Assembly: GCF_000764305.2 (NCBI RefSeq)
Contig: NW_025939280.1
Coordinates: forward strand, 140,966-204,965
From: Hyalella azteca
Taxonomy: Eukaryota > Arthropoda > Malacostraca > Amphipoda > Hyalellidae
Reading direction: 5' to 3'
Length of the DNA: 64,000 nucleotides
Shown here: positions 12,246 to 23,095 of the stretch, one piece after another
How the letters are laid out: each line of letters begins with the position of its first letter
How positions within the stretch are numbered: position 1 is the stretch's first letter
Notes under the pieces: generated by a model
Seen by the model: the letters and a program-made list of their open reading frames with translations, nothing else
Told to the model about the DNA's origin: nothing
The model's database searches: none
Made by a program: the position numbers and the translations under genes

Positions 12246-12456
12246 GATCGAAAAATTTATTCTCTACCTCTGAAGCAACCTGTTTTACTTTAGATACATA
12301 AAAATATAATACTTATATTAAAAGCAATTAGTTAATTTTGTTTCACTGACACACAATCGAAAAATTTATTCTCTACTGCTGAAGCAACCTGTTTTACTTT
12401 AGATACATAAAAATATAACACTTATAGTAAAAGCAATTAGGTAATTTTGTTTAAAG
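12246..12456. repeat. 109-bp direct duplication
   Basis: Two copies starting near ATCGAAAAATTTATTCTCTA at 12248 and 12357. They share GAAGCAACCTGTTTTACTTT and AGATACATAAAAATATAA with about ten differences, so the event is fairly recent. Confidence 0.85.
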
Positions 12457-12876
12457 TCCCTAGTTTATAATAGTAGTTGAGACAAGAAATAACCTCAATG
12501 TAAACAACGGCTACCTCACTGTGACCAGTTTCATATTTTTTTAGAAATTTCTTATGAAGGGGACAAAAAACTGGTTTTCAGGGAGGAAGTAATTGATATT
12601 GAATTATTTTTTAAGTAGGTGTTTATTTCGATATGGTTGGATCTCATGACAGTTCGGCCATTTTTAAATTATTGAATCGCAATGGTTCGAAATGAAACTT
12701 CTAAGAAAATACAAAAAGGTTTTAGATCGAATGATTTCTTGGCATTGTTGGATTATAAGATAACAATATCTTATCAGGCTCGCTTGTACTGTAGTTCCCG
12801 AATACAACAAAAAAGAAATAATGGGAGAGTTCTTCTTCGATGTGATGATAAACAAAACTTGGACATTTTTCTCGGG

Positions 12877-13416
12877 ACTTCTCTTGTCGTGGCAATACCT
12901 ATAGGTGCTGGTAATGGATTTTCCTCAACTTCTCGTGTCATGACAATACTTAGCTGCTGGTAATGGATTTTCCTTCAACTTCTCTTGTCGTGGCAATACC
13001 TAGCTGCTGGTAATGGATTTTCCTTCAACTTCTCTTGCCGTGGCAATACGTCGCTGCTGGTAATGGATTTTCCTTCAACTTCTCTTGTCGTGGCAATACC
13101 TCGCTGCTGGTAATGGATTTTCCTTCAACTTCTCTTGTCGTGGCAATACCTCGCTGCTGGTAATGGATTTTCCTACAACTTCTCTTGCCGTGGCAATACC
13201 TCGCTGCTGGTAATGGATTTTCCTACAACTTCTCTTGCCGTGGCATTACCTCGCTGCTGGTAATGGATTTTACTCCAACTTCTCTTGCCGTGGCAATACC
13301 TAGCTGCTGGTAATGGATTTCCTCCAACTTCTCTTGCCGTGGCAATACCTAGCTGCTGGTAATGGATTTCCTCCAACTTCTCTTGCCGTGGCAATACCTG
13401 CTGATAATGAATTTTC
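12877..13416. repeat. 50-bp tandem array, about 11 copies
   Basis: Units contain GCTGCTGGTAATGGATTTTC, CTTCAACTTCTCTTG and CGTGGCAATACC. The last three units are 49 bp and form a separate subtype with TCCTCCAACT. Open frames across it on either strand are repeat translations. Confidence 0.95.
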
Positions 13417-13556
13417 ATAGCCTCACTTTTCGAGACTCACGAACGGTTAAGCGTTATCGCTACATTTTTTTGGGGGCGAGTTCGGTCGGATCTGCATGCG
13501 ATTAAATGTTCTCGATATGAACGGAAAAACTGCGCTCAAGGACATAAGTTTTTTCA

Positions 13557-13660
13557 TCAAGAACTTTGGGCGAGTTTGATGGACGCCACTTGTTGCCGAA
13601 GACGTCGAGCGTCGTCGAGACTTGCTTGTATATTTGCTCTTAGTGGACGGCGTAAGTGGA
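13557..13660 (-). CDS. Candidate terminal exon of an unidentified gene
   Basis: On the minus strand a pyrimidine-rich tract ends CACATTCCTCTGCAG, and a GC- and CpG-rich 104-bp stretch follows. Entered with two bases before the first full codon, it reads HLRRPLRANIQASLDDARR and then LRQQVASIKLAQSS to a TGA at 13557-13559. The peptide is arginine-, alanine- and glutamine-rich and could form an amphipathic helix. I recognise no family and cannot find upstream exons. The pyrimidine tract that makes the acceptor look good is itself an array, so this may be chance. Confidence 0.22.
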
Positions 13661-13663
13661 CTG

Positions 13664-14090
13664 CAGAGGAATGTGAAAAAGTGGAGTGAGAAAGGTGGAA
13701 AAAATTGTAGGTATAGTAGAAAAGATGTACAAAATTTCGTGTGAATACGATGTAGAAATGTGGAGACAAAAAGTATTTCAAAAAAGTGAAGTGAAAAGGC
13801 TGAAAAAGTGACGTTATAAAGGTGTTAAAAAGTGAAGTGAATAAGGCGTAAAAACATGGAGTGACAGGGTGCAAACAAGTGGAGTGAAAGGAGTTTAAAC
13901 AGTTGATGTGAACGAGTTTCGAAAAAGTAGAGTGAAAAGGGAGTAAAAAATAAAAAAGTAATATAAAATTTTAAAAAGTGGAAGGATATAGGAGTAAAAA
14001 AGTGTGAAAAATGGGGTGAAATGGTTGTAGAAAGAGTAGTAGAAAAAATGCAAAAAACGGGTAACGGGGGCTTGAAGTAGTAAAACGAAT
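13664..14090 (+). repeat. Purine-rich degenerate array, about 28-36 bp units
   Basis: Repeats of AAAAAGTGGAGTGAAAAGG with spacer words such as GTGTAAAAAAGTG. The plus strand is almost free of C runs, giving a polypurine strand of about 420 bp. Units are too diverged for an exact count. Confidence 0.7.
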
Positions 14091-14234
14091 AGCAACAGGT
14101 TCAGGGAAGCTTCGACATAAGTGTCGATAAAACTATATTACCTTACGAGCAGAAAGTTGGTATAGAAATCCTGATGGGTTTTGGTAGGTGATACAATTAA
14201 GATATTGTTGGGTATAATATGCACTATATACTAC

Positions 14235-14250
14235 ATACTATATATAGTAT
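14235..14250. other. 16-bp perfect AT palindrome
   Basis: ATACTATATATAGTAT reads the same on both strands and lies within a longer TATA-type stretch (14223-14262). Confidence 0.7.
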
Positions 14251-14349
14251 ATAGTATTATGGTGATATATTTCTCTTGATGATGGAAATAATAAAAAAAA
14301 CAAAAAACATGCGAAGGAAAAGCGTTGAGGATGACGAAGTAAATTTTTG

Positions 14350-14500
14350 CACTCGAAAAATTTGCATATTTTGTCTAAATAGTTATGCACTTCTTGTACT
14401 TGTGTGGGCCATCCCTGACCGAGTTTTTTCCGACAAAATGACAGATCAGTGCAGAAACTGTCAATATTGGGACAGTGTGACCCATTAATTTTTCTGAGAG
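14350..14500 (+). mobile_element. Family A element, copy 7, internally shortened
   Basis: CACTCGAAAAATTTGCATAT at the left, TGTCTAAATAGTTATGCACT, GTGGGCCATCCCTGACCGAG in the hairpin position, and GTGACCCATTAATTTTTCTG plus AGAG at the right. About 151 bp, so part of the interior is deleted. Confidence 0.75.
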
Positions 14501-14504
14501 CACG

Positions 14505-15048
14505 AGCATTTTTTGTCTGCACTGAATGGCGATTTTCAGTACACACGAAGTCAGATTCTGCTCATCCACTCGAAATATACAATAATGATGTATTTATTGA
14601 TGTATTTATTATTATGCTATGATGGCGTACTGAAGTGTTTTCAGCAGTTGAGCCATAAAATAACGCTACTATGTTTTTGTTAATCAGATGGCTCATTTAA
14701 AATATAATATCGTCCAATGATATTACGAACATTAATATCCTACAGCCGCATAGATTCAATCAAGAGCCCTTACGAATTCCTAATGAAATGAAACAATAGC
14801 CTTGTCGATATTCAATTAAATTTATATGCCTAGTCTGAAACTATTTCTAATCCCTCACATGTGTTATGAAGTAAGCCAATAGCAATTTAGCTACTCCGTT
14901 AAATATCTTCCGTTAAATATCTTATTAGATAAATATTATCTAATCAATTCCTAATAACTGGAAATACTGAACGGAATAAAAGTAGTCTTATCTCACGCAA
15001 AAAAGGTGAGCTAACAAAAAAGCAGATTAAACAGGCCATGAAAATAGT
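14505..15048. other. AT-rich sequence without recognised feature
   Basis: No array, element or gene recognised. Confidence 0.4.
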
Positions 15049-15432
15049 TAGCCTGGAATTTAATAACCGTCTAATTAGTCTAAAATTAAATAACAGTTTA
15101 ATTAGTCTAAAATTAAATAACCGTTTAATTAGCCTAAGATTAAATATACCGTTTAAATTGGCTAGAACTCAGTAATCGTATGATTAACAGGGAAATTAAA
15201 TAACCGTTTAATTAGCCTGAAATTAAATATACCGTTTAATTTATTTTGAATTAATAACCGTTTAAATTGCTAGGAATTAGATAACCGTTTAATTAGTCTG
15301 GAATTAAATATGCTCTTTAAATTGGCGGAAATTGAATAATCGTTTGATTAACCTGGAATTAAATAACCGTTTAATGAGCTTTGCATTAGTTAACCTGGTA
15401 ATTAGACAGGAATTAAATAACTGTATAGTTAA
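15049..15432. repeat. Degenerate 25-30 bp array, about 13 copies
   Basis: Units contain AAATTAAATAACCGTTTAAT plus TAGTC/TAGCCTG. Spacing varies from 25 to 33 bp. Confidence 0.8.
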
Positions 15433-15647
15433 ATTTGAACAAATCACCTTCATCGTACAATAATTAAGTCTCATCAGATTTAATCGCTTACGAAGGTCAA
15501 CGGCAAGTTTTTTAGTCTCAAGTTGAAGTGAACGTTTTATTCAACTCTGATAACAGTTTATATAATGTGACCTTTAGTATAAACTTGAATCGGAATGATT
15601 ACACAGTGCTGCGAAAGAGTGGTGGCAACGCTTGTGCAACAGATCAA

Positions 15648-15881
15648 AGTCAGTAAGAAGCTGTAAAGGAGTCAGTAATAAGCTGTAAAGGAGCCATTAA
15701 GCAAATGTACAGGAGTTAGTAAGAAGCTGTAAAGGAGTCAGTAAGAAGCTGTAAAGGAGCCAGTAAGAAAATGTATAGGAGCCAGTAAGAAACTGTACAG
15801 GAGCCAGTAAGAAACTGTACAGGAGCCAGTAAGAAACTATACAGGAGCCAGTAAGAAAGCGTAAAGGAGCCAGTAATAAAC
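15648..15881. repeat. 22-bp tandem array, about 11 copies
   Basis: Units read AGGAGCCAGTAAGAAACTGT plus AC or AA. The array ends at a truncated transposon-adapter sequence and an N, so its right edge is not reliable. Confidence 0.9.
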
Positions 15882-15891
15882 CTGTCTCTTN
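15882..15891. other. Truncated Tn5 mosaic end next to an assembly gap
   Basis: CTGTCTCTT (15882-15890) equals the first nine bases of the 19-bp Tn5 mosaic end used in Nextera libraries. It is followed by a single N at 15891. Nine bases alone could be chance; the N, the position between two arrays and three longer examples elsewhere make an adapter remnant likely. Confidence 0.65.
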
Positions 15892-16068
15892 ACAATATAT
15901 TTAAGCCAGAAAGAGACTGTACTCAAGCCAGTAATACACTATATTTAAGCCTGAAAGAGACTGTACTCAAGCCAGTAAGACACTATATTTAAGCCAGAAA
16001 AAGACTGTACCTAAGCCAGTAAGACACTATATTTAAGCCAGAAAAAGACTGTACCTAAGCCAGTAAGA
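15892..16068. repeat. 44-bp tandem array, 4 copies
   Basis: Units contain AAGCCAGTAAGACACTATAT and TTAAGCCAGAAAAAGACTGT plus ACCT. The GCCAGTAAGA and GACTGTAC words also occur in the 22-bp array on the other side of the gap, so the two arrays are probably related (44 is twice 22). Confidence 0.85.
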
Positions 16069-16084
16069 ATTAAACAGCGATTTA

Positions 16085-16565
16085 GGTGGGAAATGAGCAT
16101 TGTTCGGTGCCGGTATCAGGCCTGTTTTGGTGCTCATAACAGGCCCTTTTTGAGGTGAGTAATAGGCATTGTTTTATGCCGGTAATAGTCTTTCATTTTA
16201 GCGTAATTGGTTACTTTATGCCTTTGATGTACCAGTAATGCCTGTACAGTTCAAATATCATAAATGGGTTACGTAAAATTCCAGTATTATGATGCATCTA
16301 AATACCAGTAATGAATTAAAGAAATACCAACGGTTTAAACACCAATGCCAGCATGCACTTAATATCGAAATTGGATGCAACAAATACCAGTAATGGTCTG
16401 CGTCAAATACCAATAATGAGATGCAGAGATTACCAGGGATGTGACAAATACCAACGATTAGATGCCCTGAATTACAGTAATACGATTCATCAAATATCAG
16501 TGAAAGAATCCGTCTAAATACCAATGATAAGATGTGATAAATACCAGCATTTATTTCTGTTGTAT
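16085..16565. repeat. Degenerate array of about 30-bp units
   Basis: The left part (to about 16240) has GCCGGTAATAGG-like words. The right part has AAATACCAGTAATGAGATGC-like units about every 29-30 bp. Highly diverged. Confidence 0.6.
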
Positions 16566-17309
16566 CACGTGCAGATTCTAGTGAACCCAACAAGCTGCCC
16601 TTCTAGTTTCTCTGCAGCTCAGTTCAGAAATGAATAATTAAAATTCCTTGAATTTCTCATACATATCAGAGTATAACTCCGTAACATCGTATGCAATTCA
16701 TCATTCGATGGTAGTATCATCAACACTAATCGGTGCGGTTATGTTTGGAATGTTTAATATACATGTAGCAATCTAGGAGCAAAATATTTAAGACGTGAAT
16801 AATATTATTAATCATGAAATAGAGTGTTATTTATTGTTATTGCTAGGATATTCTTGGTGTTGGCATTGAAACCCTGCAAAATCAAAGTCAATAATTTTGA
16901 ATGTTGAACTAATAATTTTCTTCTATTCAAACTTTGTTATGAATAAAATATGTCGTTGAGATCGTCTGAATGATTTTCCACTATTAGCTTAAATCCAAAG
17001 AAAATAATTTAAATGCAGAAAAACTCTATCTCTAACAACGGTAAGCATTTGCGGATAGAAGAAAAAGACGACATGATATAATTTTAGTGTAGAAAATCTT
17101 TATTCAAAGCAGCGATGAGCATTTGCGGATAGACGAGGAGGATCGGACGCAAAGGCCTGAGCTTCACTAATGAGATCTGAGTTTCTTTAATGAGTTCTCA
17201 ATGAAAAGTGAGGGCCGCTGACGGTGCTCTCACTCGGCTGAAACCCTCGCTGATTTTGAAAGGTTGCAACTCGAGGCCTTTAAAAAGGACGCGATACAGA
17301 CAAGCAGGC
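16566..17309. other. Unique stretch without recognised feature
   Basis: AT-rich to about 17100, then more balanced. GAGCATTTGCGGATAGA occurs near 17044 and again near 17117, a short local duplication. No gene recognised. Confidence 0.4.
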
Positions 17310-17822
17310 TCTAGAACGCTGCATGGCCTTTCTAGAGCACTGTAGTGCAGCTCTAGAGCGCTGCATAGTATTTATAGAGCACTGCAGAGCCTCTCTAGAC
17401 CGCTAAATAGCCTTTCTAAAGCGTTGCAGTGCACTTACTAAAGCACTGCATTGCCTCTCTATAGGGCCGTGCATAGCCTTTAAAGAGCTTTGCATAACAT
17501 TTTTAGAACACTATTTATCCTTTATAGAGCACTACACAGTCTTTCCAGAGCACTGCATTGCTTTTCTAGAGCACTACATAGCCCTTCTAGAGCACTGCAC
17601 AGCTTTTCTAGGGCACTGTACAGCCCCTCTAGAGCTCAGCGCAGCCTCTTAGAGCACTGCTTTTCTAGAGCGGTACATAGCCCTTCTAGATCACTGCACA
17701 GCCTTTCTAGATCGTTACACAGCATTTCTCTAGAGCACCTCAGGCCATTCTAGTGTGTTGCATAACATTTTTGTAGCGCTTTACAGCATTTCTAGAGTAT
17801 TGCACTGCCTTTCTAGAGCATC
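17310..17822. repeat. 22-bp tandem array, about 23 copies, TCTAGA in most units
   Basis: Units read TCTAGAGCACTGCATAGCCT plus TT. Most keep the palindrome TCTAGA even where other bases have changed. The 87-codon frame across it is repeat translation. Confidence 0.9.
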
Positions 17823-17924
17823 ATTTGGGGCATTAAGGGCGGGAAGCTGACACCGAGAGGACACTGTGACGGCAGAAAGTCGAGAGCGCTCAAGGGTTGA
17901 CTTCAAATCAGTTAATGCGAACTG

Positions 17925-18370
17925 GAGGCGGCATGAAGCTCTCTACGAACTCGGTGCTACGAATCTGTTCTCACTTGAGAAATTTTACTGAAATTTTTGA
18001 AGGTGTGCGTGACCAGAAGAAGCTTGAAGTTCTCTAAGAAGTCACTGCTACGAAATTGACTTAATTTAAGAAATTTTGCTAAATTTTTAGAGGTTTGCTT
18101 GATAGGATGTGGTTTGAAGTTCTTCAAGAACTCAGGGCTACAATATTATATTCGTTCAAAAACTTTTGCTGAATGTTAAAGATGTGCGTGACAGCAGGAG
18201 GCATGAAACTCTTTAATAGCTCAGTGCTACGATTGTTTTCATACAAGTATTTATATATCAGGAATTTTTGAAGACCTGCGTGGCAGAAGGCGGCTTGAAA
18301 TTTTCGAAAAATTCATCGCTCCACAATTTGTTCCTGTAATTAATTTTTCTGAATTCAGGAAGTCGTGGGG
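17925..18370. repeat. Degenerate repeat of about 98 bp, 4-5 copies
   Basis: Shared words are GGCATGAAGCTCTCT, GAACTCGGTGCTACGA, GAAATTTTACTGAAATTTTT and GAAGGTGTGCGTGAC. Confidence 0.75.
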
Positions 18371-18781
18371 ACACACTTAATTGCTCTGTAGGATCACAGA
18401 ATCTTTGATCGAAGTATTTATTGATTATTATTGATAATTAAGTCAAACTTATTAAATATTCTTGATTATGTTTATGTAGTTAGTAGTCTGTAACGACGTT
18501 GCCAACTTCCTTCAGCCAGTCAAGGAGAGTTTTTTTCAATGTCAGCAATTTAACAGTCATGAAAACAAGATAAGAAAATAAGCACGTAGTATTTATTAAT
18601 TTATATTCTCTTCGAATATTCCCTAGAAATAAATACCAAAATATTAATATAGACTCATTATAACGATTTTTTTCGGCATAAATCATTGTCTTGACAGATA
18701 AATCGCAACGACAGCGAATAAAAGTCTTGACTATAGGCTCCAATTTTAGTGAGAATTTCGAGGTGAGAAAATGCGCCCTCG
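18371..18781. other. AT-rich sequence without recognised feature
   Basis: No feature seen. The minus-strand frame crossing 18480-18857 takes its N-terminus from the neighbouring array. Confidence 0.4.
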
Positions 18782-19098
18782 CGTCCTTGAGGAACTCGTT
18801 CTTAGAGTGCTTGTCAAGGAACTCGTCCTTAGAGTGCTTGTCAAGGAACTCGTCCATAGGGTGCTAATCAGAGTGTTCGTCAAAGAGTTCATCCTTGGAG
18901 TGCATATCAAGGACCATATTTTTAGAGTGCTTGTCATGGAGCTCGTCATAAAAGTGCTTACCAAGGAACTCGTCCACAGGGTGCTAATCAAAGAGCCTAT
19001 CCTTAGAATGCTTATCGAGGAACTCGTACTTAGAGCGCTTGTCAAAGAACTTATCCTTATAGAGCACTTCTCAAGGAGGTCGTCCTTAGAGTGTTGGT
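18782..19098. repeat. 27-bp tandem array, about 12 copies, open in two frames
   Basis: Units read GGAACTCGTCCTTAGAGTGC plus TTGTCAA. Because 27 is a multiple of three, both strands stay open for over 110 codons (plus-strand motif KELVLRVLV every nine residues). No start context, signal or splice site supports translation. Confidence 0.9.
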
Positions 19099-19732
19099 CC
19101 ACCAGTAATTAAAAGAACTCTTGAGCACTCAAGTTCCCCTTTGCTTCGAAAATCCCATTGAAAAACGAGATAAAATAATCGGCAAATCAAAAAGGCCGTA
19201 AAATGGCATTGAGAGATTTTCAGCCTCACTCGTATATATAATAGAAGATATTGAATTAATTCGATCGCTGAACAATTTAAAACTCGCACTCAAAAGCAGC
19301 CATCTTTCGAATCATTTAAAGTACAACGGAATTATGTTGATGTAACAGAATCTAACTACCGATATGAATTATACAACCAAATTGGGTGAATGGCTAAATT
19401 AGATTAATAAGCTTGGTGCAAATAGGTTTTTGAAGTTTAAAAATTACATATGAAATTTAATTATAAAATTTTTACGGATGAGATGAACTAAGCAAGTACG
19501 CAGTCTTGTGCGACGAGTTTAATATTTAAATAAAATGTGAAGAAATATTTGAATGATTATATTCATGAATGTCGTTAATATTCAACACACAATAATTTTG
19601 CTTACACAAAACTTATGAAAATGGGATTCTAAGTACATGAATGTAAACAAATTCAGTAGTTTTTACAGGTATTTTTTTTATTTTCAACGCTCATTTTGCG
19701 CCAAACTTTTACTTTGCCTTCATCGCTCACAA
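19099..19732. other. AT-rich sequence without recognised feature
   Basis: Nothing supported. Confidence 0.4.
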
Positions 19733-19894
19733 CACTCAGAGATATGAAGTGAATTGGCACCAAAAGCGATGCACTTTTTGTCTTGTGTGAGTTACCCAGA
19801 CCCGGATTCCTCCTGGCAAAAATGAGCTAATCAGTGCTAATTGCAGAAAGTACGTTGCTATTTGTACAACATGACCCATTAATGTTTCTGATTG
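19733..19894 (+). mobile_element. Family A element, copy 8
   Basis: Begins CACTCAGAGATATGAAGTGA and continues AAAAGCGATGCACTTTTTGT and GCTAATCAGTGCTAATTGCA. It ends CATGACCCATTAATGTTTCT then GATTG. Confidence 0.8.
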
Positions 19895-20175
19895 TTAGCT
19901 TTTAAAGTGCACATTGTCGGCAGCGTTTTCAGGGTTATCGTTCATGGCTCTTTGGGTCGCAATATGGCGGGGAAAGACGCAAGTTTTGCGACTTGTGCGC
20001 GGCAAGGAACATTAGGGACAATATTCTCCTTAGGCCTAGTCTCGCAAATTGTTCTTATTAGGCCTAAGGACGCAGCGAGAATGCAAATGGAGGCCGCTAA
20101 CAAAACATGCAGGGGAATACGACTTTTTGCAGAGTTTGCCCTTCGCCAGCGCAAGGCCAAAAAACATTTTTAATT
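19895..20175 (+). other. GC-rich island with open frame and 12-bp inverted repeat
   Basis: Richer in G and C than its surroundings. The plus strand is open from 19892 to 20173, ending QRKAKKHF; the minus strand is also open. TCCTTAGGCCTA (20027-20038) and TAGGCCTAAGGA (20059-20070) are perfect inverted repeats with a 20-bp loop. TTTTCAG at about 19926-19932 could be a splice acceptor. I recognise no protein family, and two opposing open frames argue for composition rather than coding. Confidence 0.3.
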
Positions 20176-20819
20176 GTCATTTTTGAGCAGACTGAGAGCT
20201 GCGCCTGACATGATGAGAAATTCCTGCGGTAAAACATGGACGATGTGCTGTTATGAGAAGAAATAACTAGACAATTTTCTCTATAGGGCTAAAAAAACAC
20301 GCGAGGTAAATGTCCTTAGAGAGGAAAAATACTTTGGGGGAATTTGTTGTAATTTTCGAGTTTGTTCGGAAATGAGCTTTTGACATTTTCATGACACGGC
20401 TTCGTGTAGGTGACAAAGTGGCAGACTTAAGACTTTTAAAGGTTTTAAATTTAGTAATTAAACTTGAAACTTGCTGGATTCAGTAACTTCTGAGAAATTT
20501 TGATCCTATTTATTGCTACAGTTATGCTCGAACTTCTGATTTATTTTACTTTTTTCACTTTAGCCAACTTATTTTTACATTTACTATTTTAACTGTGATG
20601 TCATAAGGCTTAGGATTTGCTCAATCTTTTGGGGGTTTTCGAATTAGTTTTAATTCTTGTAACCCGAGTTGTTTTGAAGTGAAGAAGACAATTTCAAGGT
20701 TAGAATTTATTTGATATTACTTCCGTTCAGTCAAGTACAATCTACAAACTTCTGACTGCTATAATTAACTGGAATTTCCTGGTCGAAATTATCGAGATGA
20801 AATGAGTGTGGATGCGGCC
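20176..20819. other. AT-rich sequence without recognised feature
   Basis: Nothing supported. Confidence 0.4.
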
Positions 20820-21015
20820 AGACTTCTCATAATCATTATTACTGTAGCTACTACTATCGTTGTTACTATTAATATAAATATTATTATTATTACTATTATT
20901 TCTATTACTATTGCTATAACTATCATTATTATTATTATCAGAGTTACCATTGTTAATAATACAAACCTTGCGATAATCTTTACTATAGCTAATAGCATAT
21001 GCATTATCATCACTA
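20820..21015. repeat. Imperfect ATT microsatellite
   Basis: Runs of ATTATTATT with ACT, ATC and GTT variants for about 195 bp. It accounts for the isoleucine-rich open frames on both strands. Confidence 0.85.
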
Positions 21016-21749
21016 ATTCAGTTAAAATACACGAGGAGCCCTACGCTACCAGACTTTTTTCAGAGCATAACCTGTGCAAAAAAATTTCATTTCACTCGTA
21101 TTATATGCAAATGAAATATACATAATATTCATAATACAATATGTAGTATTTGAATAACTATTCCAACATGGCGTTTGCTTTCATGTTGTTCTGTAACACC
21201 GCCCGTTGACTGCAAAACAACGTGCTTTCTTTATGAAAACTACGACAAGATCTGCAATAGCTCGACTAAACTTAGATATTTTAAAAGGTTTCGAAAAATA
21301 AGAAATGTCAAAGTAGTTTCTAATGTAGGTAAGGCAATATTTCTAAATCAAAATATTTTTCGAAAATATTTGGTTTCAAATTGTCTCTAAAATAAATCGG
21401 TCAATAATTGTTCTCTGAAGACACAAAATTTTCCAGTTACTCAATTATTAATTTCAATGAATAATGACGTAAACAGTGGAGAAATTTTATGTAAATAATG
21501 GAAATTTCAATAGGTAATAAAAATTATTAATTGTAATCAAATTAATATTTCAAAAGAAAAAATCAGAAAGGTATGACTGGGGTTTGAATTAAGAATTTGA
21601 TTTCTGATTCTGAGTAAATTGTATTTAATAAATTTGCATGCCTCGATTGAGATCATTTATTAAAAATATATATATATGTATATCTGCACAAACGTCTCGT
21701 GCTTCGAATTCTTTTGTATTTTCCTCTTTAATATACCATACTTATTTAA
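21016..21749. other. AT-rich sequence without recognised feature
   Basis: Contains a short ATATATATAT run near 21667. Nothing else supported. Confidence 0.4.
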
Positions 21750-22035
21750 CATATATACCTTCACTGTAATATTGTTAACCCCGACGTGATATATATAACC
21801 TCGATGTTATATATTTAACCACGATATATTATCCTCTGTGCAATATATTCAACCTCGGTGTAATATATTTAACCTCGATGCAATATATTAACTTCTGTGT
21901 AATATATTTAATCTCTATGTAACATATTTAATCTCGATGTAATATATTTAAAATTGATGTAATGTATTTAACTTCGACGTAATATATTTAACTTCGATGT
22001 GATATATTTATACCCAATGAAACATATTTTTCATC
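21750..22035. repeat. 20-bp tandem array, about 14 copies
   Basis: Units read TGTAATATATTTAACCTCGA with variable GA/GC at the end. Extremely AT-rich. Confidence 0.9.
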
Positions 22036-22486
22036 GAAAAATCTATTCTCCGTAAACTAAGTTCTTAACTGTTATAGCTCCCAATATAGTAAATTAAGTT
22101 TTAAAACCTGAAAAATAATAAATTATACCCAAAGTTAAATTTGTGAATTTGATTGCTGATTTAGATTTCAATTATATAAACGAAATGAATTCCTTCCAAA
22201 ATGAAAATTATTCCCATACAAATATAAAAATATCAAAAAGTTTCGCTTACCGCGTTTCTCCTATATCTTAGTTATTCCTTCTCGCTTTTCCTTGTAAAAA
22301 GTTATTCAGGAGAGTCTGCAACGAACACGGCAGTTTATTCACAATTTATTATCTAGGTTTTTCTAGAAAACCTTCCCGTTGAGCCCAGTTTCCTTGTAAG
22401 GGTTTGCTATGAACGTCATTGGGTGTCGATAATCGCCCATAAACCGACGATACTGCAGCAGCCGCTGTGTTTCTGCTAGCGAGAGA
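22036..22486. other. Unique stretch without recognised feature
   Basis: AT-rich, becoming more balanced from about 22380. No gene recognised. Confidence 0.4.
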
Positions 22487-23095
22487 CCTTAGTCTGCAAT
22501 ACAGGCTACCTTAGTCTGCAATACAGGCTACCTTAGTCTGCAATACAGGCTGCCTTAGTCTGCAATACAGGCTACCTTAGTCTGCAATACNGTCTGCAAT
22601 ACAGGCTGCCTTGGTCTGCAATACAGGCTACATTGGTCTGCAATACCGGCTGCATTGGTCAGCAATACAGGCTACATTGGTCTGCAATACAGGCTGCCTT
22701 GGTCTGCAATACAGGCTACATTGGTCTGCAATACAGGCTGCATTGGTCAGCAATACAGGCTACATTGGTCTGCAATACAGGCTGCCTTGGTCTGCAATAC
22801 AGGCTACATTGGTCTGCAATACAGGCTGCATTGGTCAGCAATACAGGCTACATTGGTCTGCAATACAGGCTGCCTTGGTCTGCAATACAGGCTACATTGG
22901 TCTGCAATACAGGCTGCATTGGTCAGCAATACAGGCTACATTGGTCTGCAATACAGGCTACCTTGGTCTGCAATACAGGCTGCATTGGTCTGCAATACAG
23001 GCTACATTGGTCTGCTATACAGGCTACATTGGTCTGCTATACAGACTACATTGGTCTGCTATACAGGCTACATTGGTCTGCAATACTGGTTATCT
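22487..23095. repeat. 22-bp tandem array, about 27 copies, with 88-bp higher-order unit
   Basis: Units read TTGGTCTGCAATACAGGCTA plus CA. The first five copies carry TTAG, then an N at 22591 marks an assembly gap, and later copies carry TTGG. From about 22640 four variants recur in fixed order (GGTCAGCAAT..TAC; GGTCTGCAAT..TGC; C-type ..TAC; ..TGC), an 88-bp higher-order unit repeated about 3.5 times. The last units switch to CTGCTATACAG. The 22-bp period keeps all three forward frames open, which explains three overlapping long frames here. Confidence 0.95.

Noticed and set aside
18771..19112. 113-codon leucine/valine-rich repeat protein
   Set aside because: Direct product of a 27-bp array; the opposite strand is equally open and no start, signal or splice context exists.
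20789..21125. Isoleucine-rich membrane-like frames on both strands
   Set aside because: ATT microsatellite.
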